A stretch of 64,000 bases of DNA, taken from contig CAJTMX010000004.1 in NCBI GenBank assembly GCA_910577235.1, positions 83,337 through 147,336 on the forward strand. Direction: 5' to 3'. The stretch comes from an uncultured Acetatifactor sp. GTDB taxonomy: Bacteria > Bacillota > Clostridia > Lachnospirales > Lachnospiraceae. A model generated the notes under the pieces. It was not told where the DNA came from and searched no databases. It saw only the letters and a list, made by a program, of their open reading frames with translations. The position numbers were made by a program, and so were the translations under genes. This document shows positions 57,874 through 64,000 of the stretch, piece by piece (position 1 is the stretch's first letter; every line of letters begins with the position of its first letter).

Positions 57874-59109
57874 ATGGCGGATATCAGACCATTTCAGGCA
57901 TACAGACCGGCGCAGGGACTGGCCCAGGAGATTGCGGCCCTGCCCTATGACGTGTATAACAGGGAAGAGGCGGCTGCGGAAGTTAAACGGCATCCCGGCT
58001 CTTTTTTAGCAATCGACCGGGCGGAGACACAGTTCGGTCTCGATGTGGATATATACGCGGACTGCGTTTACGAGAAAGCCCGGGACATGCTGGGGCAGTG
58101 GATCGGCGAGGGAAGATTTATACGGGAGGACAAGCCCTGCTATTATATTTACGAACAGGTCATGGAGGGACGGAGCCAGAAAGGGATCGTGGCCTGCGCC
58201 TCCATTGACGATTATCAAAACCAGGTCATCAAAAAGCATGAGAATACCCGCGCGGATAAGGAGCTGGACAGAATCCGGCATGTGGACGTCTGTAACGCCC
58301 AGACCGGTCCCATTTTTCTGGCTTACCGCAGTCAGGCGGCACTGCGGCATGTGATAGTCCAGGAGACGGAAAGGGAGCCTTTGTACGACTTTACCGCCCA
58401 GGACGGAATCACACACAGGGTATGGGTGGTTGAGGATGAACAGCAGACGCGGATCATCAGAGACACTTTTGCCGGTATGCAGGAAATCTATATCGCGGAC
58501 GGACATCACCGATGTGCCTCCGCCGTAAAGGTGGGATTACGGCGCAGGGAGAAAGAACCCAACCCCACGGGAGAGGAGGAGTACAATTATTTTCTGTCGG
58601 TGCTGTTTTCGGCAGATGAACTGAAGATTCTGGACTATAACCGGGTGGTAAAGGATCTGAACGGATATGACGCGGAGACTTTTCTGAAGAAGGTGGGAGA
58701 GAAATTTAATGTGGAATGTGTGGGTGATACGCCTTTAAGCCCCGAAAACAAGTTTGAGTACGGCATGTATCTGGAGGGAAAATGGTACCGCCTTACGGCC
58801 CATGAGGATATTCGCAGCCGGGATGAGGTGGACGGACTGGATGTGTCTGTCCTGCAGGACTGGCTCCTGGCTCCCATACTGGGAATCGGAGATCCCAAGA
58901 CGGACAAACGCATTGATTTTGTGGGTGGTATCCGGGGGCTTAAGGAGCTGGAGAGAAGGGCGAACAGCGATATGAAGGTCGCTTTCTCCATGTATCCCAC
59001 TTCTATATACGAATTGTTTGCCGTGGCGGACGCGGGGAGACTGATGCCCCCCAAATCCACATGGTTTGAGCCAAAGCTAAGGAGCGGTCTGTTCATACAT
59101 ACGCTGTAG
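57874..59109 (+). CDS. DUF1015 family protein
   Basis: A 411-residue soluble protein of the DUF1015 family. It begins ADIRPFQAYRP and has the family blocks ALPYDVYN, KHENTRADKELDRI, QTGPIFLAYRS, IADGHHRCASA and the C-terminal PPKSTWFEPKLRSGLF. DUF1015 genes recur beside serA and serC in anaerobes, which suggests a role in serine metabolism, possibly as an ADP-dependent serine kinase-like enzyme; that link is from memory. ATG 57874 lies seven bases after AAGGAGG. Confidence 0.88.
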   Translation: MADIRPFQAYRPAQGLAQEIAALPYDVYNREEAAAEVKRHPGSFLAIDRAETQFGLDVDIYADCVYEKARDMLGQWIGEGRFIREDKPCYYIYEQVMEGRSQKGIVACASIDDYQNQVIKKHENTRADKELDRIRHVDVCNAQTGPIFLAYRSQAALRHVIVQETEREPLYDFTAQDGITHRVWVVEDEQQTRIIRDTFAGMQEIYIADGHHRCASAVKVGLRRREKEPNPTGEEEYNYFLSVLFSADELKILDYNRVVKDLNGYDAETFLKKVGEKFNVECVGDTPLSPENKFEYGMYLEGKWYRLTAHEDIRSRDEVDGLDVSVLQDWLLAPILGIGDPKTDKRIDFVGGIRGLKELERRANSDMKVAFSMYPTSIYELFAVADAGRLMPPKSTWFEPKLRSGLFIHTL

Positions 59110-59201
59110 CAAACTTGCGGCATGAGCACCCTGCGTCAGTATGGCACACGCAGTATAAGGGCACAATGAATAACAGAAAGCCATACAGAAAAGAGGCGAC
59201 T

Positions 59202-61550
59202 ATGGACAATAAGCTGTATAAACTGATGAATTGGCCTGCCATCGAGGAGATCGTATATTCGGAGTGCGATCATCCCCACGATCTGCTTGGCCCTCACAAG
59301 GTGGGCACGCAGGTGTTGGTGCAGGCTTTTTATCCCGGCGCGGTGGCAATGACGCTGCAGCTCCTCAAGACCGGCAGGGAGTATCCCATGGACAGGGCGG
59401 ACGAGGAGGGTTTCTTCGCCGTGCTGATTCCGGAGAAGGAGATGGGAAAATACATTTATGTGGTGACGGACTGGGACGGCAACAAGGTTCAGGTGTCGGA
59501 CCCTTACCGCCATGCGCCTTTGATCACAAAAAAGGATACGGAAAAGTTTGACGCCGGGATACACTATACGATCTATGAAAAGCTGGGGGCCCATCCCTGC
59601 GTTGTGGACGGCGAGGAGGGAACTTACTTTGCGGTGTGGGCACCCAATGCCATGCGCGTCAGCGTAGTGGGTGATTTTAACAGCTGGGATGGCCGGGCAC
59701 ATCAGATGCGCCGCCTGTGGGACAGCGGTATCTTTGAATTGTTTATTCCCCAGGTGACGGAGGGCAGCATCTATAAGTTTGAGATCAAGGCCCGGGGAGG
59801 GCTGACCTTTTTGAAGGCTGACCCCTATGGAAACGCGGCCCAGCTGCGGCCGGACAATGCCTCCGTGGTGGTGGACCTCGGCCGTTTTAAGTGGGAGGAC
59901 GAGGAATTTATCAAGGATCGGAAAAGCTTTCAAGGCGGCAATGCCCCCATCAGCGTCTATGAGATGTATATGGGTTCCTTTGCGGAGCCTGAGGAAGGCA
60001 GGCCCTATGCCAACTATCGGGACATTGCTCCCAAGGTGGCGGCATATGTGAAAGAGATGGGCTATACCCATGTGGAACTGATGCCCATCATGGAGCATCC
60101 TTTCGACGGTTCCTGGGGATATCAGGTCATCGGCTATTACGCGCCCACCTCCCGGTACGGCAGTCCCGAGGATTTTATGTATTTTGTAAATGAGCTGCAC
60201 AGAGAGGGAATCGGTGTGATCCTGGACTGGGTGCCGGCTCATTTCCCCAGAGATACCCATGGCCTGTCCGGCTTTGACGGCACCTGCCTGTATGAGCATC
60301 AGGACCCTCGTCAGGGCTTTCATCCCCACTGGGGTACGCTGATCTACAATTACGGTCGGCCTCAGGTGTCCAATTATCTCATTGCCAACGCGCTGTTCTG
60401 GGTGGAGAAGTTCCACGCGGACGGTATCCGTATGGATGCGGTGGCCAGTATGCTGTATCTGGACTACGGTAAAAATGACGGGGAGTGGGTGGCCAACATC
60501 TACGGCGGCAAGGAGAATCTGGAGGCCATGGAGATGATCAAGCATCTGAACTCCGTTCTGAAAAAACGCGATCCCGGCGTGTTGTCCATCGCGGAGGAGA
60601 GCACAGCGTTTCCGCTGATCACCGAGGATCTGGACAAGGGCGGCCTGGGCTTTGACCTGAAATGGAACATGGGCTTTATGAACGACTATCTGGGATATAT
60701 CCGTATGGACCCGTATTTCCGCAGCCACCATCACGGGGAACTGACATTCAGTATGATCTACGCCTACAGCGAGAAGTTCCAGCTGGTATTCTCTCATGAT
60801 GAGGTGGTACACGGCAAGGCAACCATGGTGGGTAAGATGCCCGGAAGCAGGGAGGAAAAACTTGCCAATCTGCGTCTGACCTATGCATATATGATGACCC
60901 ATCCCGGCAAAAAGCTGCTGTTTATGGGACAGGAGCTGGCGGAGTTTGACGAGTGGAACGAGAACAGAAGAGTGGAATGGGAGCTGCTTAACGAGCCGGA
61001 GCACAAGGGTGTGGCGGAACTGTACAAGGATCTGAACCATTTGTACCGCAGGGAGACGGCGCTCTATGAGCTGGATCAGGAGCCCTCGGGTTTTGCCTGG
61101 CTTAACGCCATCTCAGGCAACGACTGTTACCTGAGTTATCTGCGCAAGGGGAGCGATACCGCCGACATGCTGGTGGTGGTGGCCAATTTTGCCGGCGTGG
61201 CTCAGGAGGTCCGCACCGGAGTGCCCTTTGACGGCAAATATAAAGAGATATTAAACACGGACGAGAAGATATACGGGGGCACGGGCGTGGTAAACAAGCG
61301 CGCTCTGGCGGCACAGGATATAGAATGGGACGAGCAGGCGGTGTCAATCAGTGTGAAACTGGCGCCTCTGTCTCTGAGTATTCTGCGCTTTGAGCCTTAT
61401 ACCGAGGCGGAGCTGAATCGTGTCATTGAGGAGCGGGTGCGCAAAAAGCTTGCCCTGATCAAGGAGAACACACCCAAGAAGGAGACGAAGAGGAGTACCC
61501 GTAAGCCGGTGGCAAGAGAAGAGGGAAGAGGCAGGGTCAAGGAAGGATAG
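59202..61550 (+). CDS. glgB: 1,4-alpha-glucan branching enzyme
   Basis: A 782-residue GH13 branching enzyme that introduces alpha-1,6 branches in glycogen. It has an N-terminal domain (residues 1-105), a CBM48 domain (about 115-220, FAVWAPNAMRVSVVGDFNSWDG), the catalytic barrel and a C-terminal beta domain. Catalytic residues are nucleophile Asp412 in DGIRMDAVASM, Glu in SIAEEST and Asp in SHDEVVHGK. The last ~40 residues form a Lys/Arg-rich tail not typical of the family. ATG 59202 follows AAGAGG; ATG 59166 has no site. No other glycogen genes are adjacent; mscS follows closely. Confidence 0.95.
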   Translation: MDNKLYKLMNWPAIEEIVYSECDHPHDLLGPHKVGTQVLVQAFYPGAVAMTLQLLKTGREYPMDRADEEGFFAVLIPEKEMGKYIYVVTDWDGNKVQVSDPYRHAPLITKKDTEKFDAGIHYTIYEKLGAHPCVVDGEEGTYFAVWAPNAMRVSVVGDFNSWDGRAHQMRRLWDSGIFELFIPQVTEGSIYKFEIKARGGLTFLKADPYGNAAQLRPDNASVVVDLGRFKWEDEEFIKDRKSFQGGNAPISVYEMYMGSFAEPEEGRPYANYRDIAPKVAAYVKEMGYTHVELMPIMEHPFDGSWGYQVIGYYAPTSRYGSPEDFMYFVNELHREGIGVILDWVPAHFPRDTHGLSGFDGTCLYEHQDPRQGFHPHWGTLIYNYGRPQVSNYLIANALFWVEKFHADGIRMDAVASMLYLDYGKNDGEWVANIYGGKENLEAMEMIKHLNSVLKKRDPGVLSIAEESTAFPLITEDLDKGGLGFDLKWNMGFMNDYLGYIRMDPYFRSHHHGELTFSMIYAYSEKFQLVFSHDEVVHGKATMVGKMPGSREEKLANLRLTYAYMMTHPGKKLLFMGQELAEFDEWNENRRVEWELLNEPEHKGVAELYKDLNHLYRRETALYELDQEPSGFAWLNAISGNDCYLSYLRKGSDTADMLVVVANFAGVAQEVRTGVPFDGKYKEILNTDEKIYGGTGVVNKRALAAQDIEWDEQAVSISVKLAPLSLSILRFEPYTEAELNRVIEERVRKKLALIKENTPKKETKRSTRKPVAREEGRGRVKEG

Positions 61551-61556
61551 GCGGTC

Positions 61557-62420
61557 ATGCTGCATATATATGAAACGGTAAGGCTCCAAAGCTCGGAATC
61601 CCTTGATCCCGGAGCTTTGGAGAAATGGATCTCCGGGCTGCCGGAGAGAGCCATGAATATGGGATTGCGTATTCTGCTGGCCCTGATTATGTTTCTGCTG
61701 GGGATGCAGGTGATCAAGCTGGTACGCAGGATCGTGAAGAAATCCCTGACCCGGGGCAAAGTGGACGTAGGGGTCCGGCAGTTTATGGATTCTTTTGTCA
61801 AGGCAGTACTGTATATCCTGCTGATCTTTATGATCGCCAGAGGCTTTGGCGTGGACGCGGCAAGCGTGGTGGCGCTGCTGGGTTCCGCCGGAGTGGCTAT
61901 CGGTCTGGCGGTGCAGGGCAGTCTGTCCAATCTGGCGGGAGGGGTGCTGATCCTGATCCTAAAACCCTTTCTGGTGGGTGATTATATCATCGACGCAGGC
62001 GGAAAAGAGGGTACGGTGACGGAGATTCAGCTGTTCTACACAAAACTTCTGACCCCGGACAACCGGACGGTGATACTGCCCAATGGCGCTCTGGCCAACG
62101 GCAGTCTGGTGAATATCACCACAGACAAGTATCGCCGGTGCGATATTTCCGTGGGCATCTCCTACAACTCCGATATCGGCGTGGCCCGGGAGGCTTTGAT
62201 GAAACTGTTGGCGGGGGATGAGGCGGTACTCAAGGACAGGGAGATGCTGGTGGTTGTGGATTCGCTGGGGGACAGCGCCGTGGAACTTATCGTCCGCTGC
62301 TGGTTCACCAACGAGGAGTACTGGGACGGGCGCTACCGCCTGACCGAGGGAATAAAGTACGCCCTGGACCGGGCCGGTATACAGATCCCCTATCCCCAGA
62401 TGGATGTGCATATGCGGTAG
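61557..62420 (+). CDS. mscS: Small-conductance mechanosensitive channel
   Basis: A 287-residue MscS-type channel that opens under membrane tension to release solutes on osmotic downshock. TM1 covers about residues 35-58 and TM2 about 78-100. The pore-lining TM3 reads GSAGVAIGLAVQGSLSNLAGG, followed by the beta domain (LLTPDNRTVILPNGALANGSLVN) and the C-terminal alpha/beta domain. Length and topology match E. coli MscS. It starts 7 bases after the glgB stop, with AAGGA inside the end of glgB. Confidence 0.94.
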   Translation: MLHIYETVRLQSSESLDPGALEKWISGLPERAMNMGLRILLALIMFLLGMQVIKLVRRIVKKSLTRGKVDVGVRQFMDSFVKAVLYILLIFMIARGFGVDAASVVALLGSAGVAIGLAVQGSLSNLAGGVLILILKPFLVGDYIIDAGGKEGTVTEIQLFYTKLLTPDNRTVILPNGALANGSLVNITTDKYRRCDISVGISYNSDIGVAREALMKLLAGDEAVLKDREMLVVVDSLGDSAVELIVRCWFTNEEYWDGRYRLTEGIKYALDRAGIQIPYPQMDVHMR

Positions 62421-62462
62421 AAGTTCTAAGATTTACTTTTGAGGGCGGAGGGGCAAAATAAA

Positions 62463-63596
62463 ATGCGTTATGATTATCTGGTGGTGGGATCGGGCCTGTA
62501 CGGCTCGGTCTTTGCCCACGAGGCTGCGGCCAAGGGCAAGTCGGTGCTGGTAGTGGATAAGCGGCCCAATGTAGCGGGCAATATATATACGGAAAACGTG
62601 GAGGGTATACCGGTTCATAAATACGGTGCCCATATTTTTCATACCAACAATACCCGGGTCTGGCGGTATATCACGCAGTTTGCGGAGTTTAACCGCTTTA
62701 CCAATTCCCCGGTGGCGAATTACAGGGGTGAGTTGTATTCTCTGCCCTTTAACATGTACACCTTTAACAAGATGTGGGGAGTGAACACGCCCGAGGAGGC
62801 GGCGGAAAAGATAGAGGAGCAGAAGCGTCAGGCTGGCATCTCAGAGCCAAAGAACCTGGAGGAGCAGGCCATCTCTCTGGTGGGCCGCGATATCTTTGAA
62901 AAGCTGGTGAAGGGTTATACAGAGAAACAGTGGGGGCGTGACTGCCGGGAACTTCCCGCGTTTATCATCAAGCGGCTGCCGGTGCGATTTACTTTTGACA
63001 ACAATTACTTTAACGCTCTATACCAGGGGATTCCCGTCGGGGGATATACCCGGTTGGTGGAAAACCTGCTGGAGGGGATTGAAGTACGGCTGAATACCGA
63101 TTATCTAGAGTGCCGGGAGGAGCTGGACGCCTTGGCGGACAAGGTCTTGTACACCGGGCCCATAGACGGATTCTACGACTACAGGCTGGGGGCGCTGGAG
63201 TACCGTTCTGTGCGCTTTGAGACGGAGGTGCTGGATATCTCTAATTTTCAGGGCAACGCGGCGGTGAACTATACGGACAGGGAAACACCCTGGACCCGCA
63301 TAATAGAGCACAAATGGTTTGTGTTTGGCAGGGATGAGAATGGAGACGAAATTCCCGGGACGGTGATCAGCAGAGAGTATAGCTCCGAATGGAAACCCGG
63401 GGACGAACCCTATTATCCCGTTAACGATGAAAAAAACAGCGCTTTGTACGCAGAATATCGGAAACTGGCACAGGCGGAGGAGAAAGTGATCTTCGGCGGA
63501 CGTCTGGGGGAGTATAAATATTACGATATGGACGCCACGGTTGCGGCGGTGCTGGAGCTCTGCGACAGGGAATTGTCTGGTGTGAACACGGACTGA
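62463..63596 (+). CDS. glf: UDP-galactopyranose mutase
   Basis: A 377-residue flavoenzyme interconverting UDP-galactopyranose and UDP-galactofuranose for galactofuranose-containing surface polymers. The FAD loop is VVGSGLYGSVFAHEA, followed by KYGAHIFHTNN, the substrate Arg/Tyr blocks YTEKQWGRDCREL and KRLPVRFTFDNNYF, and GRLGEYKYYDMDA near the C-terminus. ATG 62463 follows GGAGGGG. No glycosyltransferase genes are adjacent, so the Galf polymer cannot be inferred. A terminator follows. Confidence 0.96.
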   Translation: MRYDYLVVGSGLYGSVFAHEAAAKGKSVLVVDKRPNVAGNIYTENVEGIPVHKYGAHIFHTNNTRVWRYITQFAEFNRFTNSPVANYRGELYSLPFNMYTFNKMWGVNTPEEAAEKIEEQKRQAGISEPKNLEEQAISLVGRDIFEKLVKGYTEKQWGRDCRELPAFIIKRLPVRFTFDNNYFNALYQGIPVGGYTRLVENLLEGIEVRLNTDYLECREELDALADKVLYTGPIDGFYDYRLGALEYRSVRFETEVLDISNFQGNAAVNYTDRETPWTRIIEHKWFVFGRDENGDEIPGTVISREYSSEWKPGDEPYYPVNDEKNSALYAEYRKLAQAEEKVIFGGRLGEYKYYDMDATVAAVLELCDRELSGVNTD

Positions 63597-63602
63597 AAAA
63601 AG

Positions 63603-63637
63603 AAATCCCGGTATCATTTATATGATATCGGGATTTT
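63603..63637 (+). terminator. Intrinsic terminator after glf
   Basis: AAATCCCG and TATCAT pair with ATGATA and CGGGATTT (one bulged G), then TTTT. Confidence 0.9.
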
Positions 63638-63640
63638 ATC

Positions 63641-63713
63641 AGCTGAAAATGGGACTCGAACCCACGACCCCTTCATTACGAGTGAAGTGCTCTACCAGCT
63701 GAGCTATTTCAGC
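63641..63713 (-). tRNA. tRNA-Thr(CGT)
   Basis: On the minus strand the acceptor GCTGAAA pairs with TTTCAGC, the anticodon stem CTTCA/TGAAG holds loop CTCGTAA (anticodon CGT), and the T arm has TTCGAGT. The discriminator is T and CCA is not encoded. It is convergent with glf. Confidence 0.95.
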
Positions 63714-63797
63714 ACTGCAATTAATTATATAGGGTAATAGAAAAAAATGCAACTGTTTTTTTCTTTTTTCATTTGTCTTTTTTGTCTGTAGTTTATA

Positions 63798-63826
63798 GAG
63801 ACAAAGCATTGGGGATTTGTTATAAT
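63798..63826 (+). promoter_or_regulatory. Promoter of the terminal ORF
   Basis: A perfect TATAAT at 63821-63826 with a weak GAGACA at 63798-63803, 17-base spacer. Confidence 0.55.
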
Positions 63827-63872
63827 ACAGATGTGTTGTTAACAAATTACTTAGGAAGGGGAAACTGAAATA

Positions 63873-63986
63873 ATGGAAACGCTGCTTAGTTTTAAAGAAG
63901 AACTTCCTAATATGGATCAAAGTGGCAGGGCAGATGAGTATTTTGCCCGGGTCTTTGACAGTTTCTTCACAAATCCATTTCGCTGA
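63873..63986 (+). CDS. Small ORF at window end, 37 residues
   Basis: A plausible short gene (METLLSFKEELPNMDQSG...) with GGAAGGGG about eleven bases before the ATG and a TATAAT box upstream. It ends in SFFTNPFR. No family is recognised. It could be a real small protein, or the first part of a gene interrupted by a frameshift, but the window ends 14 bases after the stop. Confidence 0.4.
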   Translation: METLLSFKEELPNMDQSGRADEYFARVFDSFFTNPFR

Positions 63987-64000
63987 ACTCCAGTATATAT

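Noticed and set aside
59136..61040. 634-codon antisense frame over glgB
   Set aside because: Same reasoning: glgB is complete on the plus strand and the antisense frame has no recognisable motif.
63639..63920. 93-codon minus-strand frame at the right end
   Set aside because: Its C-terminal part (IAQLVEHFTRNEGVVGSSP) is the well-known artefact of translating a tRNA gene. The tRNA-Thr explains the sequence.

Overview
This window reads as chromosome from a spore-former of the class Clostridia, most likely a Lachnospiraceae gut anaerobe of moderate GC content. The signs are a phenylalanyl T-box ahead of pheST, Clostridia-restricted families (DUF5688, DUF4854-like lipoprotein, Cys-rich HCB-type protein, Rpn-family protein), a SpoIID-like protein, an ATP-type PEP carboxykinase, a Bacillus-type SOS polymerase with a YolD partner, and AGGAGG ribosome-binding sites with sigma-A promoters. 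Nearly all of it is dense core chromosome. I see no prophage, insertion sequence, CRISPR array or rRNA operon.

Layout: 1-318, a 102-bp tandem repeat. 334-3953, nrdR, a YqeG phosphatase, aroE-aroK-aroQ and efp. 4148-8692, DUF5688, tRNA-Arg(CCG), an SH3b membrane protein, a small helical protein and gdhA. 8848-14876, two overlapping small ORFs, a LytTR regulator, a soluble GHKL kinase, and two half-size ABC exporters behind a LytTR-type operator. 14995-21270, citrate synthase (minus strand), deoC, aminopeptidase P and pckA. 21366-25733, a lipoprotein (minus strand), 6S RNA, a SpoIID-like protein and a YihY-family protein. 25928-33740, an Rpn nuclease, T-box-pheS-pheT, an M18 aminopeptidase and queA. 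33807-40453, a PilZ protein, a prephenate dehydrogenase (minus strand), an EF-G paralogue and leuS. 41041-44960, a coiled-coil protein, a sigma factor with a large C-terminal extension, and three small minus-strand genes including a Cys-rich protein. 45068-47555, an SOS module: a Y-family polymerase, YolD-like protein and a convergent small gene bracketed by LexA-like boxes. 47794-52921, leuB, a C39-like mini-protease, ilvD and ilvB. 53020-54808, an L,D-transpeptidase and an unknown. 54982-59109, serC, serA and DUF1015. 59202-63596, glgB, mscS and glf. 63641-63713, tRNA-Thr(CGT). The window ends at a 37-codon ORF.

The genes combine central carbon and nitrogen metabolism (GDH, citrate synthase, PEPCK), amino-acid synthesis (shikimate, branched-chain, serine), translation (PheRS, LeuRS, EF-P, EF-G paralogue, QueA), envelope functions (SpoIID, L,D-transpeptidase, MscS, Glf) and stress or signalling.

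The most unusual pattern is a dispersed, roughly 60-110-bp GC-rich intergenic element ending in GCGGAAC a few bases before the ribosome-binding site. It sits upstream of at least six genes, and its tail motif precedes at least ten. It is tandemly repeated before nrdR and ilvB. Other leads are the LytTR operator, the perfect 14-bp inverted repeat enclosing tRNA-Arg, two LexA-like boxes around the SOS module, the extended sigma factor, and the lone C39-like protease inside the branched-chain amino-acid cluster.
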